Assembly: GCA_021775555.1 (NCBI GenBank)
Contig: JAJFHP010000044.1
Span: forward strand, 1 to 59,230
Direction: 5' to 3'
From: Hyphomicrobiales bacterium
GTDB lineage: Bacteria > Pseudomonadota > Alphaproteobacteria > Rhizobiales > Methyloligellaceae
DNA: 59,230 nt
Shown one piece after another: positions 18,587-27,771 of the stretch. Under the pieces are notes generated by a model, which saw only the letters and a list, made by a program, of their open reading frames with translations, was not told where the DNA came from and searched no databases. The position numbers and the translations under genes were made by a program. Every line of letters starts with the position of its first letter. Positions within the stretch are counted from its first letter, which is position 1.

Positions 18587-19513
18587 ATGGCGGACAGCCC
18601 CGAGAAGATTTTTGACAGGGACCTTCTGACCCGCCGCAGGAGGCGGATTTCCGCGTGCATCGCGGAGCATGATTTCCTACTCAGGCGTGCGGGAGACGAT
18701 ATCAAGATGCGTCTCGGCTCTGTGCTGCGTGACTTTCCCCGGGCGCTCAACCTGGGTGCGCATCATGGCGTGCTGAGCGAGATTTTGGCGGCTGACCCGC
18801 TCATTAAACATGTGGTCAGTACCGATGCCTGCCAGGAACTTCTCACACTGTGCGATGGAGCGCGGGTCATATGCGATGAAGAAGCTTTGCCGTTCAAAAC
18901 AGGCGCGCTGGACTTGGTTGTATCAGCGCTCTCGCTTCATCTGTTGAACGATATCCCGGGTGCGCTTATCCAGATCCGCCGTGCGCTCAAGCCCGACGGG
19001 TTATTCCTCGCCGCCGTCCTCGGAGGGCGCACGCTCCATGAGTTGCGCGAAGCGCTGGCAATGGCGGAGGAGGAAATCGATGGAGGGGTCAGCCCTCGCG
19101 TCGCGCCATTCGCCGATGTACGGGACTATGGCGCCTTGCTGCAACGCGCGGGGTTCGCCCTCCCCGTAACCGATGCAGATGTCGTGGAAGTCACCTACAA
19201 GACCGTCTTCGACTTGATGCGAGAACTACGGGGTATGGGCGCCAGCAATGTGCTGATGGCGCGGCGGCGAACACCACTGAAGCGTGAAATATTGATGCGT
19301 ACTGGTGAAATTTATGCCCGGAGATTTCCCGCCAATGACGGGCGTATCGCGGCAAGTTTCGAGATTATCCACCTGACCGGTTGGTCACCAGATGCATCTC
19401 AACCCAAGCCGTTGCAGCCAGGAAGCGCACAGAAGCGGCTTGCCGATGCGCTCGATAGCCATGAACAGACAGTTGGAGAAAAAGCTGACCCATATGTTAA
19501 AGGGCGAAAATGA
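18587..19513 (+). CDS. SAM-dependent methyltransferase fold protein, NDUFAF5-like
   Basis: 308 residues. FDRDLLTRRRRRISACIAEHDFLL, ALNLGAHHGVL, DLVVSALSLHLLNDIPGAL and LMRELRGMGASNVL match the alphaproteobacterial relatives of mitochondrial NDUFAF5. In animals NDUFAF5 modifies an arginine of the complex I subunit NDUFS7 during assembly; the bacterial role is inferred from homology. The SAM loop reads GAHHG, which departs from the usual GxGxG and may mean altered chemistry. The ATG at 18587 has GAGGACAG just upstream; a start 14 codons earlier is possible. It is divergent from comF. Confidence 0.87.
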   Translation: MADSPEKIFDRDLLTRRRRRISACIAEHDFLLRRAGDDIKMRLGSVLRDFPRALNLGAHHGVLSEILAADPLIKHVVSTDACQELLTLCDGARVICDEEALPFKTGALDLVVSALSLHLLNDIPGALIQIRRALKPDGLFLAAVLGGRTLHELREALAMAEEEIDGGVSPRVAPFADVRDYGALLQRAGFALPVTDADVVEVTYKTVFDLMRELRGMGASNVLMARRRTPLKREILMRTGEIYARRFPANDGRIAASFEIIHLTGWSPDASQPKPLQPGSAQKRLADALDSHEQTVGEKADPYVKGRK

Positions 19514-19531
19514 TGGGATGTATGGCGCGGG

Positions 19532-19723
19532 CTAGAACGAACTGGATACCGTGGTGAACAGGAGTGCCACCTGAGATCCGACATTTGTAACACTGAGGAG
19601 GATTGCGGTGGAGATGCCGGCGGCGATCAATGCATATTCGATCGCGGTGGATGCCGAGCAATCCGTTGCAAAAACTTTCAGCACCTGCAGGGCCCGTATT
19701 CCTGATTTGATCCTGTCGGTCAT
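19532..19723 (-). CDS. Flp family type IVb pilin
   Basis: 63 residues. The segment ASTAIEYALIAAGISTAILLSV is the Flp/PilA pilin signature, with the Glu-Tyr pair after the prepilin cleavage region followed by a hydrophobic helix. Flp pilins form the tight-adherence pilus. No cpaA-type prepilin peptidase or tad assembly genes are in the window, so this is a solitary pilin or part of a dispersed system. GGAG stands before the ATG at 19723. Confidence 0.9.
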   Translation of the reverse strand: MTDRIKSGIRALQVLKVFATDCSASTAIEYALIAAGISTAILLSVTNVGSQVALLFTTVSSSF

Positions 19724-19747
19724 CAATACGAACTCCTGTTCCTGATG

Positions 19748-19766
19748 CTGCTTTTACTTAAAGCAG
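19748..19766 (-). terminator. Hairpin between mutT and the flp pilin
   Basis: CTGCTTT and AAAGCAG (7 bp, loop of 5) form a perfect stem at the end of mutT, overlapping its stop codon. No T run follows on the minus strand, so it may be an attenuator or an RNA-end stabiliser. This is weak evidence. Confidence 0.3.
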
Positions 19767-20162
19767 GTCTCTTAGCATTGCCTTAAGCGGCTCATCGGCG
19801 GGCGGCATATCGTATCCACTCAACCGGTTGGGCCGTACCCAGGCCAACTCCTGCCCCTCTTTCGGTTCCAGATCCCCGTCCCACTGCCTGCACACATAGA
19901 GCGGCATCAGCAGGTGAAAGTCGTCATAGCCATGGCTTGCAAACGTCAAAGGGGCCAGGCAACTTTCGGTAACATCAATTCCAAGTTCCTCCGACAGCTC
20001 GCGGATAAGTGCGTCTTCCGGGCGTTCGCCAGGCTCTATCTTGCCTCCGGGAAACTCCCACAGACCCGCCATGTGGCGTCCCTCGGGCCGTTTCGCGATT
20101 AAGACACGGTTGTCCTCGTCAACAAGAGCGCAGGCAACAACAAGTGTGATCCGATTTGGCAC
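19758..20162 (-). CDS. mutT: (Deoxy)nucleoside triphosphate pyrophosphohydrolase, MutT family
   Basis: 134 residues. The Nudix box is complete: GGKIEPGERPEDALIRELSEELGI. The compact length and the GLWEFPGGK context fit MutT-type enzymes that remove 8-oxo-dGTP from the nucleotide pool; other Nudix substrates cannot be excluded. It lies 129 bases downstream of argJ on the same strand, an arrangement common in alphaproteobacteria. Confidence 0.92.
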   Translation of the reverse strand: MPNRITLVVACALVDEDNRVLIAKRPEGRHMAGLWEFPGGKIEPGERPEDALIRELSEELGIDVTESCLAPLTFASHGYDDFHLLMPLYVCRQWDGDLEPKEGQELAWVRPNRLSGYDMPPADEPLKAMLRDLL

Positions 20163-20291
20163 TTTCGAGCGTCCAGACTAGCAAAACAGGGTTAAGCAAT
20201 GGTCAGCCAAATCGATCAAATTATCACCAGGGTTTAAAAACCATGACGGCAAAGCATCACAACCCCACAGAAGTGGTTAACGCGACCCGCC

Positions 20292-21527
20292 CTAACTGCG
20301 GTAATCCGCATTGATGGAAATATATTCAGACGTCATGTCGCAGGTCCAAACGGTGCCCGATGCGCGACCCACACCCACATCGACACGCACATCAATCTCC
20401 GCACCTTTCATGTAGGCCGCAGCCCGGTCTTCAACATAGTCCGGGTCAACCTCACCCCCAAACGCCACGCGGATATCACCAAACCAGATGGCCAGCTTGT
20501 CCCGATCCGCTTTCTCTCCCGCTTTGCCAACCGCCATGACAATCCGGCCCCAATTGGGATCTTCGCCGGCAAAAGCGGTTTTCACCAGAGGCGAGTTTGC
20601 AATCGAAAAACCGATACGCCGCGCGGCTTTTTTATTTTCTGCACCCTCGACGGTGATGGATACAAACTTGCTCAGCCCTTCACCATCCTTCACCACCTGG
20701 TGGGCAAGATCACGCATCACCTGCTCAACGGCCTGGCCGAGTATCACACCGCGTTCATCCGTTGCGTCAGAAATCTCGCTCACACCGCGCGCTGACGCAG
20801 CCCCTGTTGCGAACAAAAGAACCGTGTCGCTTGTCGAAGTATCGCCGTCGATGGAGATGGCGTTGAACGTATCAGCCACGCCAGCCTCGCAGAGTGCCTG
20901 GGCCACGCCTGGTGTCAGCGGTGCATCGGTGAAAATGAATGCCAGCATGGTTGCCATGTCGGGGGCAATCATGCCCGCCCCCTTGGCAATGCCATTTACC
21001 GTGATGTCCTGCCCATCGATCTGCACCGTGCGGGTAACGAGCTTGGGGTAAGTATCAGTGGTCATGATGGCCTGGGCGGCATCCTCCCATGCCGTTATGG
21101 ACACGGCTTGCGCCAGTTCTTCCAGTTTGCCAGTGAATTTTTCCGGGTCGATCGCCTCGCCGATAACGCCGGTGGAGGCGATAAACACCTCGTTCGTTTC
21201 ACACCCAGCTGCCGAGGCGGCCGCCTGCGCGGTGGCCATGACAGCCTCGATGCCCTTCATGCCGGTAAAGGCATTGGCATTGCCGGAATTCACCACGAGC
21301 GCCCGCGCCCGGCCACTGGCCAGTTGCTTACGGCACCACTCAACCGGGGCAGAGGCGGTTTTGGAAAGCGTGAAAACCCCGCCCGCCACCGTATCGGACG
21401 TAAATATCGCGAGCATCAGGTCCTTGCGGCCCCGATAGCGGATACCGGCTTCGCAGGCCGCGAGGCGAACCCCCTCAACGGGTGGAAGTTCCGCGAGATT
21501 TGATGGTGCGAATGGTGAACCCGGCAC
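20292..21527 (-). CDS. argJ: Bifunctional glutamate N-acetyltransferase / amino-acid N-acetyltransferase ArgJ
   Basis: 411 residues from a GTG at 21527, which matches the family length and is preceded by GGAG. The autocleavage site lies in KGAGMIAPDMATML near residue 192, where the threonine becomes the nucleophile of the beta subunit. GEDPNWGRIVMAVGKAGE near the end is also conserved. It recycles the acetyl group from acetylornithine to glutamate in arginine synthesis. The ORF is open to a TTG at 21584, three bases past the PPIase stop, but that lacks a good ribosome site. Confidence 0.96.
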   Translation of the reverse strand: MPGSPFAPSNLAELPPVEGVRLAACEAGIRYRGRKDLMLAIFTSDTVAGGVFTLSKTASAPVEWCRKQLASGRARALVVNSGNANAFTGMKGIEAVMATAQAAASAAGCETNEVFIASTGVIGEAIDPEKFTGKLEELAQAVSITAWEDAAQAIMTTDTYPKLVTRTVQIDGQDITVNGIAKGAGMIAPDMATMLAFIFTDAPLTPGVAQALCEAGVADTFNAISIDGDTSTSDTVLLFATGAASARGVSEISDATDERGVILGQAVEQVMRDLAHQVVKDGEGLSKFVSITVEGAENKKAARRIGFSIANSPLVKTAFAGEDPNWGRIVMAVGKAGEKADRDKLAIWFGDIRVAFGGEVDPDYVEDRAAAYMKGAEIDVRVDVGVGRASGTVWTCDMTSEYISINADYRS

Positions 21528-21587
21528 GTTATACTCCGATCTGCCCGGAGCGGACAGCTGGTTCCAGAATGCTGGAAGACGCAAGCC

Positions 21588-22436
21588 CTACTGAGCGAAC
21601 CTGCCCGTCTTGCGGGCCTCTTCGATGGCCTTTTTCACGTCCTCGTCGAGGATGTCAATCTTCGCGGCCTGTCGCAGGGCAAGAAGAACCTGGGCTGCTT
21701 TCTCACGGATCATGCCCGTTTTCAGCCGATCCTTCACTTCTTCAAACGGTGGTGCTTTGCTCTGGCGCTTGTCCTCCAGCTTGATGACGTGCCAGCCGAA
21801 CTTGGTTTTCACCGGTTCAGAGATGTCACCCTTTTTCATGCTGACCAGGGCCTTCTCGAATTCAGGAACCATCTGTCCCTTGGCGAAATAGCCCAGATCC
21901 CCACCTTGCGCGCCGCTCGGCCCGGTCGATTTTTCCTGCGCCAGTTCGGCAAAGTCAGAACCACGTCCGAGCCGCTCAATGATTTCCAGAGCATCTTCTT
22001 CGGTTTTCACGAGGATATGCCGCGCGCGCATTTCTTCCTGCGGCTTGATCTTGGCGACTTCCTTTTTATAGACCGTCATGGCTTGGTCGTCACTCACCGC
22101 ATCGCGAATTTTCTGCTGGTAATAGGAATCATGCAACGCACGGCGGCGGTAATATTTCATCAGCTCCTTGGAGTTTGTCCCTCCATCGAGCTTTTCTTTT
22201 TCCGAGGCGTCAGCCAGAAGCTGGTTCTCTATGAGAAAGAGCAACAATTCACGGCGGCGATTCTTTTTCGGGATATTGGCAAGTTGTTCGCCGATTTCAG
22301 CGCGGGCGAACTCTAGGTCCTGCTCGGTGATTTCCGCGCCATTGATCGTTGCCAGCACCTTTGAGCCGGCCAGCGCACCACTGGACACAATCATTGCCAT
22401 TCCAGCAGCCGCTATCAGTGTTTTAATAACCTTCAC
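21588..22436 (-). CDS. Periplasmic peptidyl-prolyl cis-trans isomerase (parvulin/PrsA-SurA type)
   Basis: 282 residues from a GTG at 22436. A signal peptide (KTLIAAAGMAMIVSSGALAG) is followed by an N-terminal helical chaperone-like region and a parvulin domain with RARHILVKTEEDA, QGGDLGYFAKGQMVPEFE and TKFGWHVIKLED. It should help outer-membrane or periplasmic proteins fold, fitting its place beside secA. AGGATG precedes the GTG, and starting there puts the signal peptide at the N-terminus; the longer ORF would bury it. Confidence 0.92.
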   Translation of the reverse strand: MKVIKTLIAAAGMAMIVSSGALAGSKVLATINGAEITEQDLEFARAEIGEQLANIPKKNRRRELLLFLIENQLLADASEKEKLDGGTNSKELMKYYRRRALHDSYYQQKIRDAVSDDQAMTVYKKEVAKIKPQEEMRARHILVKTEEDALEIIERLGRGSDFAELAQEKSTGPSGAQGGDLGYFAKGQMVPEFEKALVSMKKGDISEPVKTKFGWHVIKLEDKRQSKAPPFEEVKDRLKTGMIREKAAQVLLALRQAAKIDILDEDVKKAIEEARKTGRFAQ

Positions 22437-22814
22437 GTACCCATCCTTTTGACTGGTTTTGCGCAAGGGAGAGGATTCAAAAGCCCTAAGCATTGACCCT
22501 CTCGCTGCGCCCTGATTTTGAGTTATGCTTACATACAATTTGCTATAAGGCATTGCCAAGCGGCGTTTGCACCCGACGTCATCAAATTCCATTGACGTTA
22601 AGCTCACTTCAGCCGCGCGTTGACAAGAACGTGGGGCCTACTTATCTCTCAGGCCAGACGGCCCTCACCGCAATAGCGCTCGCAGGGTCACGTCACAGAT
22701 TTCTCCCGATCGAGGCCCCGTGCAGCAGAAGCCGCTAGGCAGCCTCGCCCGGAAATAATATACAGGCTCCCGTTTGAGAGAGCACGTGCAGAAAAAGGAC
22801 CGAGAGGACCGCAA
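22437..22814. other. Divergent promoter region between the PPIase and secA
   Basis: No gene is seen in these 378 bases. A good secA promoter candidate is listed separately. For the PPIase the minus strand shows TTGGCA followed after 18 bases by TATGTA (near 22556 down to 22527), which is weaker. No riboswitch or secM-like leader peptide was recognised before secA. Confidence 0.5.
22620..22648 (+). promoter_or_regulatory. Candidate secA promoter
   Basis: A perfect TTGACA (22620-22625) is followed after 17 bases by TATCTC (22643-22648). It would give a leader of about 160 bases before the secA ATG. Confidence 0.42.
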
Positions 22815-25535
22815 ATGGTATCCTTTGGCGCAATTGCCACAAAGGTGTTCGGCTCATCGAATGAGCGAAAGCTCAAGGACTATGACGCCAACGTCGCAGC
22901 GATCAATGCACTCGAAGGAGAGATTGAAAAGCTCTCTGACGACGAACTGCGTGCCCGCACCGAAGATTTTCGCAAGCAGGTAGCAGATGGTGCTGAACTT
23001 GATGACCTCCTCATCCCCGCCTTCGCGACTGTACGCGAAGCCGCCAAACGTACGCTGGGCCAGCGCCATTTCGATGTGCAGCTGATTGGCGGCATGGTGT
23101 TGCATGAGGGCAAGATCGCGGAGATGAAAACCGGCGAAGGTAAAACCCTTGTCGCAACACTGCCTGTTTATCTGAATGCGCTTGCCGGCAAAGGCGTGCA
23201 TGTGGTGACCGTGAATGATTACCTGGCCAGCAGGGACGCAGGCTGGATGGGCTCTGTATACGAATTTCTCGGTCTCTCTGTCGGCTGCATCCTGCACGAT
23301 ATCGAGGATGCGGACCGCAAGGCGCAATATGCCTGCGACGTGACCTACGGAACCAATAATGAGTTCGGGTTCGACTATCTTCGCGACAATATGAAATATT
23401 CGACCGAAGAGATGGTCCAGCGCGGCCATGCGTTCGCCATCGTCGACGAAGTGGACTCGATCCTCGTGGATGAGGCGCGCACACCGCTCATCATCTCCGG
23501 CGCCATCGAAGACCGCTCGGAGCTCTACAACACCATAGACACCGTCGTCCCCGAACTCGTCGAGGGAGACTATGACGTCGATGAAAAAATGAAAACGGTA
23601 TCCCTGACCGAGGCCGGCAACGAGCATGCCGAGCAAATCCTTGCCAAGGCAGGGTTGCTCAAGGGCGATTCGCTCTACGACATCGAAAACGTCACCGCCG
23701 TCCACCACATCAACCAGGCGCTTCGAGCGCACAAGCTTTTCCAGCGCGACAAGGATTACATCGTCAAAAGCGACCAGGTGGTCATCATCGACGAGTTCAC
23801 CGGGCGCATGATGGAGGGCCGGCGTTATTCCGAAGGCCTGCACCAGGCCCTGGAAGCCAAGGAGCATGTCTCCATCCAGCCAGAGAACCAGACCATGGCT
23901 TCGGTTACGTTCCAGAATTATTTCAGGCTCTATGAAAAACTCGCCGGCATGACAGGTACGGCACTGACCGAAGCAGACGAGTTCATGGATATTTACGGAC
24001 TGGACGTTCTGGAAATACCGACCAACTCCGACATGGTCCGTATCGATGACGATGACGAGGTCTACCGAAAGGAATCGGAAAAATATGCCGCGATCATCGA
24101 GCTTATCAAGGACTGCAAGAAAATCGGCCAGCCCGTACTCGTCGGCACCACTTCAATTGAAAAGTCAGAGGAGCTGGCGTCACTCCTGCGCAAGGACAAG
24201 GTCAAGGGCATCCAGGTTCTGAACGCGCGCTACCACGAGCAGGAGGCACATATTATTGCCCAGGCCGGCGTGTCGGGCGCTGTGACCATCGCCACCAACA
24301 TGGCCGGGCGCGGCACGGATATCCAGCTCGGCGGTAATCCTGAAATGCTCATTGGAAACTGGATTGCTGACCAGGAAGGAAAGGGCAAAACGCCAACCCA
24401 GAAACAGATCGATGCGCAGCGCAAGAAGATCGAGGTCGGGGTCGAGAAGGACAAGGAAATTGCACTCAAGGCTGGCGGTCTTTACGTCATAGGCACGGAA
24501 CGGCACGAAAGCCGTCGCATTGATAACCAGCTGCGCGGCCGCTCGGGCCGCCAGGGTGACCCGGGACATTCGAAATTCTTTCTCTCGCTTGATGACGACC
24601 TGATGCGCATCTTCGGCTCTGACCGCATGGACGGCATGCTGCAGAAGCTTGGCCTGCAGGAAGGCGAAGCGATCATCCATCCCTGGATCAACAAGGCTCT
24701 TGAAAAAGCACAACAGAAAGTCGAGGCGCGCAATTTCGAAGCTCGCAAGCACATTCTGAAATTCGATGATGTGATGAACGACCAGCGTCTCGTTATCTTC
24801 GAACAGCGCCTTGATCTGATGAGCGATGCCGATGTTTCAGAAACCATCTCCGACATGCGCCACGAGGTGGTGGATGCCATGATTGCCGAACATATCCCGG
24901 AAAAGGCCTATGCCGAGCAATGGGACGTGAAGGGCCTGGGCGAGGGTATCGAAGAAACATTCGACCTCAAGCTCCCGGTCGAGAAGTGGGCGGCGGAAGA
25001 AGGCATCGCCGATGCTGAAATCCACGAGCGTCTCATCAAGGAAGTGGACAAGCACGCGGCCAAGACTGCGGCTCAGTTTGGCCCTGACACCATGCGACAG
25101 GTCGAAAAAGCCGTCTTGCTGCAAACCCTGGATCATTTATGGCGCGAACATATCGTGGTTCTGGAGCATTTGCGCCAGGTCATCGGCCTGCGCGGTTATG
25201 GACAGCGCGACCCGCTGAATGAATACAAGACGGAGGGTTTCACGCTGTTTGAAGCGCTGCTCGTTGAGCTGCGCAAGGCGGTAACCGGCCAGCTGTCGCA
25301 TGTGCAACCTGCACCTGAAGAAGAATCGCAATTGCTGGAAATGGCGGAACTTCCGCAGATGGAAGCCCACCATATTTCACCGCTGACCGGCGAAGACAAC
25401 TTTGCCCCTGCTGGCGGCGCTCCCGGGGCCTCGGGCCAGGGCGCTCCGGCCTCGTGGGGCAAGGTTCCACGCAACGCCCCCTGCCCGTGCGGTTCAGGCA
25501 AGAAATTCAAGCACTGCCACGGCGCATTTTCTTAA
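22815..25535 (+). CDS. secA: Preprotein translocase ATPase SecA
   Basis: 906 residues, normal for alphaproteobacteria. Walker A (MKTGEGKT), the [15 protein letters not shown] motif and the conserved [16 protein letters not shown] stretch are all present, and the C-terminal zinc-binding SEC-C motif ([14 protein letters not shown]) is intact, indicating SecB/ribosome-type contacts. It drives unfolded proteins through SecYEG. GAGAGGA before the ATG is a strong ribosome site. Confidence 0.99.
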   Translation: MVSFGAIATKVFGSSNERKLKDYDANVAAINALEGEIEKLSDDELRARTEDFRKQVADGAELDDLLIPAFATVREAAKRTLGQRHFDVQLIGGMVLHEGKIAEMKTGEGKTLVATLPVYLNALAGKGVHVVTVNDYLASRDAGWMGSVYEFLGLSVGCILHDIEDADRKAQYACDVTYGTNNEFGFDYLRDNMKYSTEEMVQRGHAFAIVDEVDSILVDEARTPLIISGAIEDRSELYNTIDTVVPELVEGDYDVDEKMKTVSLTEAGNEHAEQILAKAGLLKGDSLYDIENVTAVHHINQALRAHKLFQRDKDYIVKSDQVVIIDEFTGRMMEGRRYSEGLHQALEAKEHVSIQPENQTMASVTFQNYFRLYEKLAGMTGTALTEADEFMDIYGLDVLEIPTNSDMVRIDDDDEVYRKESEKYAAIIELIKDCKKIGQPVLVGTTSIEKSEELASLLRKDKVKGIQVLNARYHEQEAHIIAQAGVSGAVTIATNMAGRGTDIQLGGNPEMLIGNWIADQEGKGKTPTQKQIDAQRKKIEVGVEKDKEIALKAGGLYVIGTERHESRRIDNQLRGRSGRQGDPGHSKFFLSLDDDLMRIFGSDRMDGMLQKLGLQEGEAIIHPWINKALEKAQQKVEARNFEARKHILKFDDVMNDQRLVIFEQRLDLMSDADVSETISDMRHEVVDAMIAEHIPEKAYAEQWDVKGLGEGIEETFDLKLPVEKWAAEEGIADAEIHERLIKEVDKHAAKTAAQFGPDTMRQVEKAVLLQTLDHLWREHIVVLEHLRQVIGLRGYGQRDPLNEYKTEGFTLFEALLVELRKAVTGQLSHVQPAPEEESQLLEMAELPQMEAHHISPLTGEDNFAPAGGAPGASGQGAPASWGKVPRNAPCPCGSGKKFKHCHGAFS

Positions 25536-25635
25536 TTTCCCCTTTTTCGAGCGCATCACCGGCCATGGTGCAGCTGGCATGTGAGTGCGAAAAGCGCTAT
25601 GCGATGAGCGATATACTAGCGCTTGGGGGACTTTC

Positions 25636-27414
25636 ATGACGAATGACCTAATCATGCTGTTCGGCCTGTTGGGCGTGGTGTTCGCGTTGCTGCTGTGGGG
25701 ACGCATCCGCTATGACGTTGTTGCCTTCGGCGCTCTGGTCGTGGCTGTTCTGCTGGGCGTCGTCGAACAAAAGGCGGCTTTCGCCGGATTTGGCCACCCG
25801 GCCGTGATTATCATTGCTCTTGTGCTGGTGGTAAGCCGGGGATTGGTGAATTCAGGCGCGATCGAAGTCGTGGCGCGCCACGCGATAGATTCCGCACGCC
25901 CGCTCTGGGCACATATCGGTATCATGTCCGGTGTCGGCGCCGTGTTGTCGGCCTTCATGAACAATGTGGGTGCGCTGGCACTGCTGATGCCCGTTGACGT
26001 GCAGGCGGCCGCCAAGGCAAAGCGATCCCCTGCCCTCACCCTGATGCCGCTCTCCTTCGCCACCATCCTCGGTGGCCTGGTGACGCTGATCGGCACGCCG
26101 CCCAACATCATCATCGCCAGCTTCCGCGAGCAGGAGCTTGGCGCACCCTTCCAGATGTTTGATTTCGCCCCCGTCGGCATTGTTGCCTCCATTACCGGCG
26201 TCCTGTTCGTGGCGCTCGTTGGCTGGCGGCTGATCCCGGCAGCGCGCACCGAGCACGACACCGGTGCGGAGTTGTTCGACATGGGAGACTATATCGCCGA
26301 GGTGCGCGTCAAGCAGGGATCACAGACCATCGGCAAGCGGGTGCGCGAGCTGGATGACATTGTCGAAGAAGCCGGTGCGGCCATACTCGGACTGGTGCGC
26401 CGCGGAAATCGTCTGCCCGGCCAGGCCCGGCGTGAAGTCGTGCGAAAGGGCGATACCTTCGTCGTTGAAGCCACCCCGCAGGCCATCGAGGAACTGGTGG
26501 GTGCCCTGGGACTGGAATATGCAGGTTCAGATAAACATGACGTCCTGGTCGGCACTGCCGATACCGGCATGATCGAGGTCGTGGTTCAGGAAAACTCGCG
26601 CATTGCCGGGCGCTCCGCCCTCGATGTCAGCCTGCTCTACCGGCACGGCATCACCCTGCTGGGCGTCTCGCGGGGAGGCAAAAAATTTCATGACCGGGTC
26701 CGGCAACTGGAAATCCGCCCCGGCGATATCCTTCTGCTCTATGGCGCCAACGACCGGCTGGCAGAGATCATCGACTGGCTTGGCACCCTGCCTCTTGCGG
26801 AGCGCGGCCTTCAAGTCATCAAACGCGAAACCGCCTGGCTCGCGGTCGGCATCTTCGCGCTGGCCATCATTCTGGCGAGCTTTAACCTGGTTTATTTACC
26901 CATCGCGCTGGCCGGGGCTTGCGTGGCCATGGCATTGCTCAACATCGTCCCCGTGCGCGAACTCTATACAGCCATCGAATGGCCCATCATCGTACTGCTC
27001 GGTTCTCTTATCCCCATTGGCAACGCGTTGCAGGAAACCGGCGGCACGGCGCTCATTGCCGATGGCATCGTCGCGGTCACCAGCGGTTATGCGCCCTGGG
27101 TGGTCCTCACCGTCCTGATGGTGGTCACCATGACCCTGTCGGACGTGCTCAATAATACTGCCACGGCGCTTATAGCGGCACCTGTGGCCGTCACCATCGC
27201 TGAACGCCTCGGTGTCAACCCGGACCCTTTCCTGATGGCGGTGGCGATTGCCGCCTCCTGCGCCTTCCTCACCCCCATCGGACACAAGAACAACACTCTT
27301 ATCATGGGGCCGGGCGGTTACCAGTTCGGCGACTATTGGCGCATGGGCCTTCCGCTCGAAATCCTTGTTATTTTGGTGTCAGTGCCAACACTGCTGATCT
27401 TCTGGCCGTTTTAG
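25636..27414 (+). CDS. SLC13-type permease with two TrkA-C (RCK_C) domains
   Basis: 592 residues from the ATG at 25636 (GGGGGA upstream). N-terminal membrane helices (TNDLIMLFGLLGVVFALLLWG) carry SLC13/ArsB-like features including LNNTATALIAAP. A cytoplasmic insert of about residues 215-390 holds two RCK_C-like segments (EVRVKQGSQTIGKRVREL and EVVVQENSRIAGRSAL), followed by the second membrane half. Related proteins are annotated as anion or sulfate permeases; the substrate cannot be read from sequence. It follows secA by 100 bases but probably has its own signals. Confidence 0.9.
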   Translation: MTNDLIMLFGLLGVVFALLLWGRIRYDVVAFGALVVAVLLGVVEQKAAFAGFGHPAVIIIALVLVVSRGLVNSGAIEVVARHAIDSARPLWAHIGIMSGVGAVLSAFMNNVGALALLMPVDVQAAAKAKRSPALTLMPLSFATILGGLVTLIGTPPNIIIASFREQELGAPFQMFDFAPVGIVASITGVLFVALVGWRLIPAARTEHDTGAELFDMGDYIAEVRVKQGSQTIGKRVRELDDIVEEAGAAILGLVRRGNRLPGQARREVVRKGDTFVVEATPQAIEELVGALGLEYAGSDKHDVLVGTADTGMIEVVVQENSRIAGRSALDVSLLYRHGITLLGVSRGGKKFHDRVRQLEIRPGDILLLYGANDRLAEIIDWLGTLPLAERGLQVIKRETAWLAVGIFALAIILASFNLVYLPIALAGACVAMALLNIVPVRELYTAIEWPIIVLLGSLIPIGNALQETGGTALIADGIVAVTSGYAPWVVLTVLMVVTMTLSDVLNNTATALIAAPVAVTIAERLGVNPDPFLMAVAIAASCAFLTPIGHKNNTLIMGPGGYQFGDYWRMGLPLEILVILVSVPTLLIFWPF

Positions 27415-27771
27415 AGACCAGAACCCAAAATTTTACCCGCAGCCCGAGCAATATAGCAGCCCGCCTTCATCATTTCATCACTGGCGACGAACGGCCTGGC
27501 TGGCGAAAACCTGCGAGTAGAAGTGACACAAAAACACGAGTAATTTGAATTGAATCCGCCTCTCCAAAAGAGCAAGCGGGTCAGTCTCTACAACCTGTGA
27601 TAGTTCTTTTGACTGACTGTTTGCAGAATACTTCTATCAAAGGTTGCAAACGACGCGATCCTTCAACCGACTTAAGGCTTCATCAACATTTGGAGCCATA
27701 GTTTTATTAACCGTAACTTGCCGTGTGAGGGAATGGGCTTCCGCCAAAGCCCATATTTGGAGTATCCATTT
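27415..27771 (+). other. Leader and promoter region of the chemoreceptor gene
   Basis: No gene was seen. A weak promoter candidate has TTGACT at 27609-27614 and TTCTAT at 27632-27637 with 17-base spacing. A perfect hairpin, ATGGGCTT (27733-27740) with AAGCCCAT (27747-27754), sits 18 bases before the start codon and just before the GGAG ribosome site. Confidence 0.4.

Noticed and set aside
22854-23867. 337-codon minus-strand ORF inside secA
   Set aside because: Antisense to the SecA ATPase core; such long shadows are expected at this GC content.
27415-27717. Possible tRNA or other structured RNA after the SLC13 permease
   Set aside because: No cloverleaf or T-loop consensus could be found by eye.
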